The notes under the pieces are model-generated. The model was not told where the DNA came from, searched no databases, and was given only the letters and a program-made list of their open reading frames with translations. Positions 52,595 through 63,800 of a stretch of 64,000 nucleotides of DNA are shown here, piece after piece (the first letter of the stretch is position 1; every line of letters begins with the position of its first letter). This DNA comes from Chloroflexi bacterium HGW-Chloroflexi-6 (GTDB taxonomy: Bacteria > Chloroflexota > Anaerolineae > Anaerolineales > Villigracilaceae): positions 1 through 64,000 of the forward strand of contig PHBU01000009.1 in the NCBI GenBank assembly GCA_002840685.1. The letters run 5' to 3'. The position numbers and the translations under genes were made by a program.

Positions 52595-54595
52595 ATGGCT
52601 ACTGATTTACAACAACGCGCCCTGAGCGCTATCCGCTTTCTGTCGGCTGATGCCGTCCAGCAGGCAAACTCAGGGCATCCCGGCCTGCCGATGGGCGCTG
52701 CGGCGATGGCGTACACCGTCTGGATGCGCCACCTGCGCCATAATCCGCGTAACCCGAATTGGCCCAATCGTGACCGCTTCATCTTGTCTGGTGGGCATGG
52801 CTCGGCCTTGTTGTATTCCCTTTTGCATCTGACAGGCTATGAGCTTTCGTTGGAAGAATTGAAGCGCTTTCGCCAGTGGGGAAGTTTAACTCCCGGCCAC
52901 CCGGAATTTGGCCTGACTCCCGGCATCGAGACGACGACCGGCCCTCTGGGGCAAGGATTCGCCAACGGGGTTGGCATGGCGATCGCCGAAGCGCACCTGG
53001 CTGCGGAATTCAACGCCTCCGATTACAAGATCGTTGACCATTACACCTACGCCATCGTCACCGATGGCGACCTGATGGAAGGTGTTTCTGCTGAAGCGGC
53101 TTCGCTGGCCGCTCACCTTAAGCTGGGGAAGTTGATTTACCTGTACGATGATAACCATATTTCGATTGATGGTTCGACTTCGCTGTCTTTTACCGAAGAC
53201 CGTGCCAAACGCTTTGAAGCCTACGGCTGGCAGGTTCAGATTGTTGCCGATGGCAATGATCTCGAGGCGATCGATGCTGCCATTCAAAAAGCGAAACTCG
53301 ATGAACGCCCCTCGATTATCATGTGCCGCACCATTATCGGGTTTGGCCTGCCAACCCGTGCCGGAACATCCAAAGCGCATGGCGAGCCACCCGGAGATGC
53401 CGAGCTGAACGGAGCGAAGGAAGCCGCTGGTTGGCCTGTTGAACCGCGCTTTTATATTCCAGACGATGTCTTGGCCCACTTCCGCGCAGCCCGTGACAGT
53501 GGACAACAGGCCGAGGATGAATGGAACCAACTCTTTGAGCGGTACACGACATCCAACCCTGAGAAATCGATCGAGTTTGAGCGCCGGATGCACGGTGAGC
53601 TGCCCGCAGGCTGGGATGCCGATTTACCGGTTTTCCCGACCGATGAGAAGGGCATGGCCTCGCGCGCCGCGTCTGGCAAAGCGCTCAATGCGATCGCGGC
53701 CAGCGTCCCTGAGCTGCTTGGCGGTTCGGCAGATTTGGCGCCATCGAACAATACCTGGTTGACGGGTTTACCCGCTTTCCAGCATGAGACCCCCGAAGGA
53801 CGTAACTTCCATTTCGGAGTGCGTGAACATGCCATGGGTGCGGTGGTCAATGGCATGGCCTACCATGGCGGGTTGCGTCCATTTGGGGCAACTTTCCTTG
53901 TTTTTGCTGATTACATGCGGCCTCCTTTGCGTATAGCCGCTCTCTCGGATTTGCCGTCGATATTTGTCTTTACCCACGACAGCATTGGCGTTGGCGAGGA
54001 TGGTCCGACCCACCAGCCGGTGGAACAAGTTGCCAGCCTGCGCGCCATCCCGAATCTGACGGTCATTCGCCCGGCGGATGCCAACGAAACGGTTGAGGCC
54101 TGGAAGGCAGCCGTACTCAATCAGCATGGCCCGACCGCCCTGATCCTGACCCGCCAAAACCTGCCGACTCTCAACCGTGAGCTGTATTCCGATGCTTCGC
54201 TTTTGCAAATGGGAGCCTATGTGCTGGCCGATATCGGTGATGACCAACCCGAACTGATCTTGATGGCATCCGGATCAGAAGTTTCGCTGATCGTCGAAGC
54301 TGGCACCCGCCTGGCAATGGAAGGTGTCAATGTGCGGTTGGTATCCGTTCCAAGCTGGGAATTGTTCGCGAAACAGGATTCGGCTTATCGTGAGTCTGTG
54401 CTGCCCGCCGCTGTTAGCGCAAGAGTCGCTGTCGAGGCGGGAATTGGCATGGGTTGGGAAAAATTCGTTGGCCAGTCCGGCGCAATACTTTCCCTGGAGC
54501 ATTACGGCGCTTCAGCCCCGGCCTCGATTTTGTTTAAAGAGTTCGGTTTTACCGTTGAAAATGTGATGGCGAAAGCTCGCGAGGTAATGAAATGA
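52595..54595 (+). CDS. tkt: Transketolase
   Basis: 666 residues, a thiamine-diphosphate enzyme of the pentose phosphate pathway. It starts [20 protein letters not shown], with [14 protein letters not shown], the ThDP motif GDGDLMEG-like [17 protein letters not shown], and the pyrimidine-domain blocks [20 protein letters not shown] and [27 protein letters not shown] lies before the ATG. The rpiB gene overlaps its stop by four bases, so the two are coupled. Confidence 0.97.
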   Translation: MATDLQQRALSAIRFLSADAVQQANSGHPGLPMGAAAMAYTVWMRHLRHNPRNPNWPNRDRFILSGGHGSALLYSLLHLTGYELSLEELKRFRQWGSLTPGHPEFGLTPGIETTTGPLGQGFANGVGMAIAEAHLAAEFNASDYKIVDHYTYAIVTDGDLMEGVSAEAASLAAHLKLGKLIYLYDDNHISIDGSTSLSFTEDRAKRFEAYGWQVQIVADGNDLEAIDAAIQKAKLDERPSIIMCRTIIGFGLPTRAGTSKAHGEPPGDAELNGAKEAAGWPVEPRFYIPDDVLAHFRAARDSGQQAEDEWNQLFERYTTSNPEKSIEFERRMHGELPAGWDADLPVFPTDEKGMASRAASGKALNAIAASVPELLGGSADLAPSNNTWLTGLPAFQHETPEGRNFHFGVREHAMGAVVNGMAYHGGLRPFGATFLVFADYMRPPLRIAALSDLPSIFVFTHDSIGVGEDGPTHQPVEQVASLRAIPNLTVIRPADANETVEAWKAAVLNQHGPTALILTRQNLPTLNRELYSDASLLQMGAYVLADIGDDQPELILMASGSEVSLIVEAGTRLAMEGVNVRLVSVPSWELFAKQDSAYRESVLPAAVSARVAVEAGIGMGWEKFVGQSGAILSLEHYGASAPASILFKEFGFTVENVMAKAREVMK

Positions 54596-55047
54596 AGGTT
54601 GCAGTTGGTTCAGATCATGCCGGATTCCCGCTCAAGCAAACAGTGATCGAGGCGGTGCGCGCCGCCGGTCACGAGCCGATCGATCTGGGTACACACAGCA
54701 CCGAGGCGGTCGATTACCCTGACTATACCGAAAGAGTGGGCCGGGCGATTTTGGAGGGCCAGGCTGAACGCGGGATCATGCTGTGCGGCTCGGCGGTTGG
54801 CGCAAATATTGCCGCCAATAAAATGAAGGGCATCTACGCCGGGATTTGCCACGATACCTATTCGGCCCACCAGGGCGTTGAACATGATGACATGAACCTG
54901 CTCTGCCTGGGCGCGCGAATCATTGGCCCTGAGCCGGCGCGTGAGATCGTATCCGCTTTTCTGGGGGCGCGTTTCGTAGGGAACGATCCCGGCCAGGAGC
55001 GCCACCAGCGCCGGGTTGGCAAGGTCCGAAAACTTGACGCGAGATAA
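54592..55047 (+). CDS. rpiB: Ribose-5-phosphate isomerase B
   Basis: 151 residues. The RpiB/LacAB blocks are clear: [29 protein letters not shown], the catalytic-Cys region [40 protein letters not shown], and [15 protein letters not shown]. It supplies ribose-5-phosphate to the transketolase encoded immediately upstream (ATGA overlap). Confidence 0.96.
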   Translation: MKVAVGSDHAGFPLKQTVIEAVRAAGHEPIDLGTHSTEAVDYPDYTERVGRAILEGQAERGIMLCGSAVGANIAANKMKGIYAGICHDTYSAHQGVEHDDMNLLCLGARIIGPEPAREIVSAFLGARFVGNDPGQERHQRRVGKVRKLDAR

Positions 55048-55050
55048 GCG

Positions 55051-56616
55051 ATGAGCAATATCCTGACCCATGCGGAATACAAACGGATCGAGCGGATTGG
55101 CGCTGTCATTACGCTTGGCGCAAACTTTCTGGGCGCGCTGATTACATATTTTTACCTGGCTGTGGTCCAGCCGATTCCGCAGGGTAGTTCGCCGCTGATC
55201 GATGTGCCGTATTGGAGTTCACTGGTTTCGGTGGCCGCGATCGTTTCCCTGCTGTTTTTGGGGAACTTTGTTGGTGGTCGGGCAAACCGCTACTTCCCAA
55301 AATGGGTGACGCGACTGATCGATGGCGCGCCAGTAGCCGATGTGCCGCCACAAGCCCGGCGTGAGATTTTGCAGTATCCGGCTTCGGTTGCCCTGGTTTC
55401 ATTTTCTATGTGGTTTGTGGCTGGGTTCTTCTTCGGTTTTTTACTGTCCGGAGCCTGGCAGGCGCTGGCAAGCGTTTTTGGTGTTGGCGGCGTTATAACT
55501 TCCGCAATCGTTTATTTTGCAGTGGATTCTGTTTGGCGGCCCGTAGTCTGGCTGTTCTTTCCTGATGGCCGTACCAATGATGTGGGAGCCTGGCGCAACT
55601 CGGTTAAGTGGCGGTTGGTTCTGGGTTTTGTGCTGGTCGGGTTTTACCCGGCCGCGCTGCTTTCGCTGACAGCGGTCAGCCGGGCTGAGGCTTTGCTGGA
55701 AGCGGAAAATCCGCAGGCGATTTTGCTGAATCTGTATATTGCTGTGGGCGTGATCTCGCTGGTGGCGGCTTCAGCCGGATTTGCCCTGGCAACCCTGGTT
55801 TCGCATTCAATCGTTGATCCGCTCAGGCGTTTGCAAGATGCGATGGGGCGGGTTGCAAAAAATGATCTGAATGTTCGCCTGTTGGCTGATACGAATGACG
55901 AATTGGGCTATGTAACCCAGGGATTTAACGAAATGGTGACAGGCCTGCGGCATGCCGAAGTGATGCGCAATTTGCTCAATCTGTATGTCAGCCCCGAAGT
56001 TGCGCGCGAGGCTATCGCGCATGGCACCAAACTCGGCGGACAGTTGGTAGAATGTACCGTCCTGTTTTCGGATATTCGCGGATTTACCTCGCTCTCCGAG
56101 CAGATGCCGCCTGAGCAGTTGATCGATTTGCTTAACCGCTATATGAGTCGCATGGTGGATGTGGTGATCGCCAACGATGGCCTGGTCAATAAATTTGGCG
56201 GCGATTCGTTGCTGGCGGTTTTTGGCTCCCCTCTTAACCCGGCAGAAAATCATGCGGCCCAGGCCATCCGCGCGGCCTTGCAGATGCAGAAGTCGCTCAA
56301 AGGGTTCAATGCTGAGCAGAAGGTCAGATCTCAGCCCGAGTTGCAGATCGGGATTGGCCTTGCCAGCGGTCCGGTTGTGGCCGGTAATGTCGGCGGTGAA
56401 GGCCGCATCGAGTACACCGTTATCGGCGACACGGTCAATCTGGCGGCTCGCCTGCAAGATCTGACCAAGCAATTATCGCGCTCGGTTCTATCCAGTGCAA
56501 TCACGGTTGAACAGGCTGCACGCGATATGCCTTTCGTTGCTGAGCCGCTTGACCCTATCGAAGTTCGTGGAAAATCTGAGCCGGTAAAAATCTATGCAAT
56601 GATTTCGGAGCTTTGA
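55051..56616 (+). CDS. Membrane class III adenylate/guanylate cyclase with HAMP domain
   Basis: 521 residues. Six or so N-terminal membrane spans fill about 1-255, a HAMP domain follows at about 250-305 (HSIVDPLRRLQDAMGRVAKNDL), then the catalytic domain. It has both metal-binding Asp sites (LFSDIRGFTSLSEQ and KFGGDSLLAVFG), the substrate-specifying Lys in NKFGGD, and the transition-state Asn/Arg in VIGDTVNLAARLQ. The Lys favours ATP, hence cAMP. It starts three bases after rpiB, in the pentose-phosphate gene run. Possible receivers of its product are encoded at 15448 and 44614. Confidence 0.92.
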   Translation: MSNILTHAEYKRIERIGAVITLGANFLGALITYFYLAVVQPIPQGSSPLIDVPYWSSLVSVAAIVSLLFLGNFVGGRANRYFPKWVTRLIDGAPVADVPPQARREILQYPASVALVSFSMWFVAGFFFGFLLSGAWQALASVFGVGGVITSAIVYFAVDSVWRPVVWLFFPDGRTNDVGAWRNSVKWRLVLGFVLVGFYPAALLSLTAVSRAEALLEAENPQAILLNLYIAVGVISLVAASAGFALATLVSHSIVDPLRRLQDAMGRVAKNDLNVRLLADTNDELGYVTQGFNEMVTGLRHAEVMRNLLNLYVSPEVAREAIAHGTKLGGQLVECTVLFSDIRGFTSLSEQMPPEQLIDLLNRYMSRMVDVVIANDGLVNKFGGDSLLAVFGSPLNPAENHAAQAIRAALQMQKSLKGFNAEQKVRSQPELQIGIGLASGPVVAGNVGGEGRIEYTVIGDTVNLAARLQDLTKQLSRSVLSSAITVEQAARDMPFVAEPLDPIEVRGKSEPVKIYAMISEL

Positions 56617-56677
56617 TTAGAAACTCTTTCATAAAAAATCCAAACGGAGGCTGCCCACAAAGCACCGGGAATGAAAC

Positions 56678-57865
56678 ATGAAAGTTACAATTTTTTCAGA
56701 AGGATACTTCCCGGAATTGTCAGGTGTAACAGTGAGTCTGCATAAACGGCTGGAATGTTTTAGTCGTTGGGGGCACCAGGTTCAGGTTTTTGCGCCAGAT
56801 TATTCTGCCATATCTGATATTTACCCCAATTATGGGGATTATCTTGGCGAGATCATGCCAGGTGTGACGATCCATCCTTTCGAGAGTGTGCCCTATTATG
56901 TTGATTACACTCGCGACCCAAAGCCTTTTACGCTTGGGAATCTGGATGAAAAAATTGTCCAATTTGGCCCGGATGTCATTCATGCCGAATGCCCCGAAAG
57001 GCTTTTCCTGGGTTTTTTGAGCCGCCCAGGCATTAAGCTTGCTCGGAAATTGGGCATTCCAGCTACTGCGATTTATCACACCAACTATCTTGCTCTTGCG
57101 GATGGTTATAAGGAGCAGGTCGCTTTTCTAGGTATTCCGGGAATGACTTACCTGGCAAAAAAACTGCTAGTTTGGGTCTATAATAGCTACCGGGTTTTGA
57201 TGATTGCATCGCCTGGCGCATCGGGTTATTTATCTTCCTGGGGAGTTAAAAACGGGCGGCAGGGCACTTATAATGGCGTTGATCCCACCGAGTTTTTCCC
57301 TGCTGATTCTGTTTCCGTTAATGCTGGGAACCTTAACTTTTTGTATGTTGGGCGTCTTGCTCCTGATAAAGCCATTCAGACTCTTGTGCAGGCTTTTGAG
57401 ATCGCCTATGACGCCTTGCCCAATGCTCATTTTACGGTGATTGGGGGTGGCCCTGAAGCTGATTTGGTAAATCCCTGGGTTGATACTCATCCGCGAGCCA
57501 AAGCCCTGGGGCGGGTCCCATACAGCGAGATGGCAACCCATTTTCGCAATGCTCATGTTTTGGTCTCGGCTTGTCCCATAGAACAAAGACCCTTGTCTTT
57601 GCTCGAAGCGATTGCATCTGGTTTGCCAATTATTGGCGCCAACAGTGGCGGGGTCAAGGAACTGGTTGAACAGGAACAATCCGGCTTGCTGGTAGATCCG
57701 GGTGATTCGGTTGCCCTTGCCCAGGCCATGATCCGGGTTGCGAATGACCCGGAATTTTATGGCAGTCTTCGTGAGAGAACATTGAGTCTTTCTCAATATC
57801 AAAGCTGGGAAATATGCTCTCGTGAAATGTTAAAAACCTGGCAAAACTTGCTGGATGAAAAGTAA
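56678..57865 (+). CDS. Family 4 glycosyltransferase
   Basis: 395 residues with a GT-B fold. N-terminal blocks FSEGYFPELSGVTVSLHKRL and DVIHAECPERLFLGF are followed by the donor domain LYVGRLAPDKAIQTLVQAF and the E-x7-E region EQRPLSLLEAIASGLPIIGANSGG. It resembles mannosyl- or glucosyltransferases acting on lipid acceptors, as does the paralogue at 19479, though the two are not close copies. Only a weak GGGA precedes the ATG. The acceptor is unknown. Confidence 0.88.
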   Translation: MKVTIFSEGYFPELSGVTVSLHKRLECFSRWGHQVQVFAPDYSAISDIYPNYGDYLGEIMPGVTIHPFESVPYYVDYTRDPKPFTLGNLDEKIVQFGPDVIHAECPERLFLGFLSRPGIKLARKLGIPATAIYHTNYLALADGYKEQVAFLGIPGMTYLAKKLLVWVYNSYRVLMIASPGASGYLSSWGVKNGRQGTYNGVDPTEFFPADSVSVNAGNLNFLYVGRLAPDKAIQTLVQAFEIAYDALPNAHFTVIGGGPEADLVNPWVDTHPRAKALGRVPYSEMATHFRNAHVLVSACPIEQRPLSLLEAIASGLPIIGANSGGVKELVEQEQSGLLVDPGDSVALAQAMIRVANDPEFYGSLRERTLSLSQYQSWEICSREMLKTWQNLLDEK

Positions 57866-57906
57866 GAATTTTATTCTTGTCATCATATTCTATTTGGAGT
57901 GTTTCT

Positions 57907-60612
57907 ATGTCTTCACCGATCCAAAACCTTACCCTGTTAGGCCAATCGCTTTGGTACGACAACATCCAGCGTCGATTGCTGGAAAGCGGCGAACTGGCCG
58001 CCATGATTGAACGCGGCGACATTCGCGGCGTGACCTCCAACCCGACCATCTTCCACAACGCCATCAGTAAAACGAACGATTACGACTCGGCTCTCGTTCC
58101 GTTGGCGCTTTCGGGTTGGGACGCCGAATCGATTTTCTGGCAGCTTGCCGTGGAAGATATTCGCGCCGCTTGCGATTTGTTCGCTCCGCTCTACGCTGAA
58201 ACCTTCGGCGTGGATGGTTATGTCAGCCTCGAAGTCAGCCCGTATTTTGCCAACGACACCGCCAAAACCATCGAGCAGGCCAAACACCTTTGGCAGACCG
58301 TCGGTCGTTCGAACCTGATGATCAAAATCCCCGCCACCAAAGCAGGCCTGCCCGCCATCCGCCAGGCCATCGCAGCCGGGATCAACGTCAACGTCACCCT
58401 GATCTTCTCCATTGAGCGCTACCGCGAAGTTATCGAAGCTTATCTCTCCGGCCTTGAAGATTGCCTGCTCTCGGGCGGCGACATCGAATACGTTCACTCG
58501 GTCGCCTCGTTCTTTGTTTCGCGTCTCGATAGCAAGATCGATCCGAAGCTGCCCGCCAACTCGCCTCTTCTGGGCAAAGCCGCGATTGCCAATGCCAAAT
58601 TGGCCTATGAGGTCTTTCAGGAAACCTTCAACACTGAGCGCTTTGGTAAATTGCAACTTTCCAAGGCCAATTTCCAGCGCCCGTTGTGGGCCTCGACTGG
58701 CACGAAGAACCAGGCCTATCCCGATACCCTTTACGTTGATAGCCTGATCGGCCCGGCCACCGTCAACACCGTCCCACCCCAAACCCTGGATGCCTTTCGC
58801 GAGCACGGTACCGCTGCCTTGACCCTGCCTGAGGGCGTGGACGAATGCCGCGCCCAGGTTGCCGAACTCGAAAAGCTGGGCATCTCGCTCAAAACGGTAA
58901 CGGATGAGTTGGAAGAAGAAGGAGTTAAATCCTTTGCTGATGCCTTTACCGCTTTGATCGACTCGCTCGAAGCCCGCCGCAAGTCCGTTGCGGACCAGGC
59001 CGCCCCGATCCTGGCTACCATTAAGGATGCCGTTGCCACACTGGAAGCCAAATCCGCCGCCCGGCGCATGTGGGAGGTCGATCCGACCCTGTGGACCACC
59101 GACCCCGCCGGACAGGCCGAGATCAAGATCCGATTGGGCTGGTTGAAATTGCCCGAAACCTCACGCACCGCGATTGCCGAGATCAATGCTTTTGCCGAAA
59201 CGGTCCGCGCCGAAGGCATTCAGAACATCCTGCTGATCGGCATGGGCGGCTCCTCGCTTGGTCCGGAAGTTTTCTCGCTTGTTTTTGGCGCGAATAACTT
59301 TGCAATTCTCGATTCGACCGATCCCGGTCAGGTTGCCGCAACTGCCGTCCGCTTTACGCCGGAGACCACGCTCTACATCGTCGCTTCAAAATCGGGCGGC
59401 ACGGCTGAAGTTATGGCCGGTTTCGATTATTTCTGGTCACTTTCCGAACAGAAATTTGGCGCAAAAGCCGGCTCGCGTTTCATTGCTGTGACCGACCCTG
59501 GCACCTCGCTTGAAAACCTGGCCAAGAGCCGCGCCTTCCGCAAAGTCTTTAACGCTGACCCGATGGTGGGCGGCCGCTATTCGGCCCTGACCCATTTTGG
59601 CCTGGTTCCTGCTGCTTTGATGGGAATCAACCTCGAAAAATTCCTGGGTAGTGCTGAAAAGATGATGAAACAATGCGCTGCGGACGTTCCCGTTGCGCGC
59701 AACCCCGGCCTGGTGCTGGGAGCGGCCATGGGCGGCTGTACCCTCGCCGGACGCGACAAGCTGACCGTCCTGGCCGACCAGCAACTGGCTTCGGTCGGTT
59801 CCTGGCTCGAGCAACTTATCGCCGAATCGAGTGGCAAGCTCGGCAAGGGCATCGTCGTTGTGGATGGCGAGCCCCGTTACGAGGCCGCTTCCGCTGCCTA
59901 CGGCCCCGACCGCCTGTTTGTCTATCTGCGTTTCGACGGCGGACTCGATACTTTTGTTGCCGAACTGCGCGCCGCCGGCCACCCCGTTCTGACCTTTGAG
60001 CTGAGCGACCCTCACGATCTGGGCGGAGAGATTTACCGCTGGGAAGTGGCAACCGCCATGGCCTGCGCGCTGCTCGAAGTCAACCCCTTCGACCAGCCGG
60101 ATGTCCAGATCGCCAAAGATATCGCCAAGGGTAAAATCGCCGAATTCCGCGCCAACGGCAAACTCAGCGCCGGAACCTTTGTTTCATCCGAAACTGCTGA
60201 TTTTGCCGCCACCCTGACCGACTTCCTGTCCAAAACCGGCCCTGGCGATTACGTTGCGATCAATGCCTACCTGCCGCGCAACCCGCAACTGGATGCAATG
60301 CTTCAATCCCTGCGCGCTGCGGTCACGAAGAAGACCGGTCTGCCGACCACCCTTGGCTTTGGGCCGCGCTTCCTGCACTCGACCGGCCAGTTGCACAAAG
60401 GCGGCGCGGACAATGGCGTCTTCCTGCAAATCACCTCCGACCCGGTGGCCGATTTCGATATTCCCGGCCAGGGTCTGACCTTCGGCACCCTCGAGCGCGG
60501 GCAGGCTCTGGGTGACTACGAAGCCCTCGCCACCCGTGGACGGCGCATCCTGCGCATTCACCTGCCCAAACCCGAAGCGGTTGGGGCTCTGGCTGGCGCG
60601 CTGGCAGCCTGA
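57907..60612 (+). CDS. Bifunctional transaldolase / phosphoglucose isomerase
   Basis: 901 residues. The N-terminal 365 or so form a transaldolase: QSLWYDNIQRRLLESG, GVTSNPTIFHNAIS, and the Schiff-base Lys in NLMIKIPATKAGL near 145. The rest is a phosphoglucose isomerase: GMGGSSLGPEVFSL, SKSGGTAEVMAGFDYFW near 500, GGRYSALTHFGLVPAAL and a late FLHSTGQLHKGG. The start is the ATG at 57907, with TTGGAG upstream. The fusion links the pentose phosphate pathway to glycolysis, and tkt and rpiB lie just upstream. It ends in a strong terminator. Confidence 0.95.
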   Translation: MSSPIQNLTLLGQSLWYDNIQRRLLESGELAAMIERGDIRGVTSNPTIFHNAISKTNDYDSALVPLALSGWDAESIFWQLAVEDIRAACDLFAPLYAETFGVDGYVSLEVSPYFANDTAKTIEQAKHLWQTVGRSNLMIKIPATKAGLPAIRQAIAAGINVNVTLIFSIERYREVIEAYLSGLEDCLLSGGDIEYVHSVASFFVSRLDSKIDPKLPANSPLLGKAAIANAKLAYEVFQETFNTERFGKLQLSKANFQRPLWASTGTKNQAYPDTLYVDSLIGPATVNTVPPQTLDAFREHGTAALTLPEGVDECRAQVAELEKLGISLKTVTDELEEEGVKSFADAFTALIDSLEARRKSVADQAAPILATIKDAVATLEAKSAARRMWEVDPTLWTTDPAGQAEIKIRLGWLKLPETSRTAIAEINAFAETVRAEGIQNILLIGMGGSSLGPEVFSLVFGANNFAILDSTDPGQVAATAVRFTPETTLYIVASKSGGTAEVMAGFDYFWSLSEQKFGAKAGSRFIAVTDPGTSLENLAKSRAFRKVFNADPMVGGRYSALTHFGLVPAALMGINLEKFLGSAEKMMKQCAADVPVARNPGLVLGAAMGGCTLAGRDKLTVLADQQLASVGSWLEQLIAESSGKLGKGIVVVDGEPRYEAASAAYGPDRLFVYLRFDGGLDTFVAELRAAGHPVLTFELSDPHDLGGEIYRWEVATAMACALLEVNPFDQPDVQIAKDIAKGKIAEFRANGKLSAGTFVSSETADFAATLTDFLSKTGPGDYVAINAYLPRNPQLDAMLQSLRAAVTKKTGLPTTLGFGPRFLHSTGQLHKGGADNGVFLQITSDPVADFDIPGQGLTFGTLERGQALGDYEALATRGRRILRIHLPKPEAVGALAGALAA

Positions 60613-60628
60613 TCGTGTTTAAAGATCA

Positions 60629-60669
60629 CCGCCTTGTGGAGAGAAGTTTTCTTCACAAGGCGGTTTTTT
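60629..60669 (+). terminator. Terminator of tal-pgi
   Basis: A perfect 10-bp stem CCGCCTTGTG / CACAAGGCGG with a 15-base loop is followed by six T. Confidence 0.85.
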
Positions 60670-60740
60670 GTTTTCCAGTGTGGATGATGTGTTGCGGTCA
60701 GGGTTCACTGCCAGAACTGGAGTTTTTTGCATCGTAGAAC

Positions 60741-60777
60741 AAAAAAAGAGCAGGGAGTTATCAATAACTCCCTGCTC
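60741..60777 (-). terminator. Terminator of the GH16 glycosidase gene
   Basis: Perfect 14-base arms GAGCAGGGAGTTAT (60748-60761) and the complement (60764-60777) are followed on the minus strand by seven T. Confidence 0.85.
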
Positions 60778-60803
60778 AGCATTCTTTACAGGCTTAGAAG
60801 CTT

Positions 60804-63800
60804 TTACGGCAGGTTGAATGTTCGAACCAGCAAGACTGCCATTTCAGCGCGGGTTACCGGCTTTGCAGGGCAATAATTGCCTGCGCCACAACCACCGGTG
60901 ATGCCTTCGGCAGCCAATTGCTCGATCCAGGCTGCGGCCCAATGGTCAGCAGCCACATCGCCGAACACGGTTCCATCAGCAACCGGAGGAACATAGGTAT
61001 CACCGTGTTTGCTTTTCAGCAAGAAGACGGCCATCTCAGCGCGGGTGACAACCTTGTCCGGGCAGTAATTTCCACCGCCACAACCGGCAGTGATGTTTTC
61101 GGCTGCCAATTGCTCGATCCAGGCTGCGGCCCAATGAGCGGCAGATACATCGCCGAACACGGTACCTGTTGCAGCCGGGGGCGCGTACGAACCACCGTTC
61201 ATGCTCTTCAGCAGGAAGATTGCCATCTCGGCGCGAGTGGCCGATTTTTGCGGGCAGTAAACCATCGGTGATATGCCGCATCCGCTGGTGACTTTGGCGG
61301 CATACAGGCGTTCAATGAAGGATGCTGCCCAGAAATCTTCGGGGACATCAGAGAAAGTGCTGACATGTGCGCCGCGCACATCGTCCAGCTTGAAGCTGCC
61401 CGCAGTGTTGGGCAGTTCAAAGCCGTAGCCGCGCACATTGGTCAGCAGCGGGTGAGCGTTGCTGGCAGCGCCAACAGGCTGGGTGGCGCTGGAGACGAAT
61501 TCGCTGTAGGGCAGGGTGACGAGCTTCCAGCCGGTGGAGTCATCCACGAAGCTGCTTTCAAAGCGCTGGGCGTTATCCGGGCCCTGGTAAACGCGCACGT
61601 AATCGATCAGCATTTCTTGCGGGAAGGTGGCTGACCCATCCGGGAAGCCGGGCCAGTTGCCGCCAACGGCCACATTCAGGATGATGAAGAAGGGCTTGTT
61701 GAAGACCCATTCCTGACCGGCCGGGACATCCGCCGGGGTGGCGCTGAAGTATTGCGTACCGTCAAAGTACCAGCGGATCTCAGTCGGTTCCCATTCGATG
61801 GCATAGGTGTGGAAATCTTCGTACAGGTTTACGCCGGTATCATAGGGGCCGCTGCCAATGCCGGCGCCGCCGGAATAGCCTGGGCCATGCAGTGTGCCGT
61901 ACAGGTTTTGCAGTTCGCTGTCTTTGCCGATGTTTTCCATGATGTCGATTTCACCGGAGCCGGGCCAGGGGTTGCTTGCGATGTCGCTACCAAGCATCCA
62001 GAAGGCGGGCCAGACGCCCTGTCCATGCGGGATCTTCAGTTTGGCTTCGACGCGGCCATAAGCGAAATCGATCTTGTCTTTGGTCAGCAGGCGGGCCGAT
62101 GTATAAGCGCAGGTCTGCGGGCTGCCAGCGGTGGGGCCGTAAGCGCATTGCAGAGCGGGGTCTGTGTTGGGCTTGGCAGTGATGACCATGCTGCCGCTGC
62201 CATCGGTTGCAGAGTTTTCGGTGCTATCGGTATAGTATTCCCATTCGTTGTTGCCCCAACCCTGGCCACCGATGTCGTGGTTCCAGTAGGTTGCGTTGGG
62301 GGCGGTTCCAGCTGCTCCGTCAAACTCATCGCTCCAGGCCAGGGTCCACTGGCTGGGACCGGGGTCGGGCTGTCCGTCGAGCAATTTTACTTTGACGGGC
62401 TGGCCGCTGTTGCTGCCCTTGTACCAGAAACGCAGCGCATTGTAGCCGGTCAGGTCGCGTCCGATGCCAAACAGGCGGTCGAAGCTCGCGCCAGCATCGT
62501 AGTTACCAGAGAGCACATAGTTGAGTGGGAATTGGCCGGGAACAGCATCGGGCGAAGAGGAGAGAATGTCTTCCCAGTCAAAGATGACGCTGCCAGCAGG
62601 GTCGGTGGGCAGGTTGGCCGGGACGGGCAAGCCATCTTCGAAGTCATCGATGATGCTCGGGTCGGGCACATTGATATTGATGATGCCCAGTGTGGCCCAG
62701 GTTTTCCAACCTAAGTCGGCACCAGTCGGGCTGGAGAAGGCGATCTTCATGGTCAGGGTGGGTTTGATCTTGCCATCATTAATGGTTTCGATGACAACGG
62801 TCTTGGTTGTTTGGCCTGCCGTGAAGGTGATGGTGCCAGTAGCGTTACTGGCATTGTAGTTGATGCCAGCCAGGGCGGTGTCGGGAGTAACTGTGTAATC
62901 CACAGTCACATCGGTGGCAGCGGCTTCGTTGAGCCACACTTTGACGGTGATGGGACTGCCTTCGTTCGCCCCGTAAGCATAGGCGGCAGATTGAACACGC
63001 ACATCCAGCGCGTGGGCAGCCAGGTCACCGTAAAGGCTGTAATCAGCGATGTAAGCAATGGCGGTTTTCGCGGGCATGCCAAAGGCATAGCCGGAAACCT
63101 CGGTCAGATTCAGGCCGTCGCCGGGTGCGCCACCGGGTTGGTAATCGCTGCGGCGCTGGAAGGCCGAGAACGGAATGCGGAAGAACTGCCAGCCGGTGTA
63201 ATTGTCGGTAATGCGGTAGTAGTAGCGCTCCGCAGAGTCGCCGGTGGAGCCGAGCGCCTGGTTATCGAAAATCTCGGTCTGGATCACACCGCCGGTGTTG
63301 TTGCCGTATAACCAGAAGCTGACGCCATCGTAGCGGCTCCAATCCTGGCTGACCCAGTCATTGCCATTTTCGAAGGCATGGGTGAATCCGCCCCAGCTGC
63401 CGATGTTGTAATCGACCTTGAGCAGGGATTTGTCTCCACTCTGACCAGGCACGGCCAGCGGGTCACTGTCGGGCACGCTGACGGTGGAAAGCTGGACATT
63501 GCCATTTTCGCTACCCCAGTTGGCAAACCCGATGGCGGTACCGAACGGGTTGTAGACAGGGGCAACACTGCCGCTGTAGTCATCCACGATCTTGGTATCG
63601 GGAGCATCATCGTCCACAATCGTCAAAACCGCTGTGTTGGGTGTGCCCAGAGTAACAGCTACAGGGTTGGAGAGTGCCAGATTGATGGTTTTGTCGCCAT
63701 CGTAGTTGGCGTTATCTGCCACGGTAACCGTGAAGGTTTTGGATGTGTCGCCTGCGGCGAAGTCAAGGGTGCCGGAAGTGGCAGTGTATTCTACGCCATC

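Noticed and set aside
61752..62714. Plus-strand frame of about 320 codons opposite the glycosidase
   Set aside because: The minus-strand GH16 catalytic residues are unmistakable in this region, so the opposite frame is a shadow.
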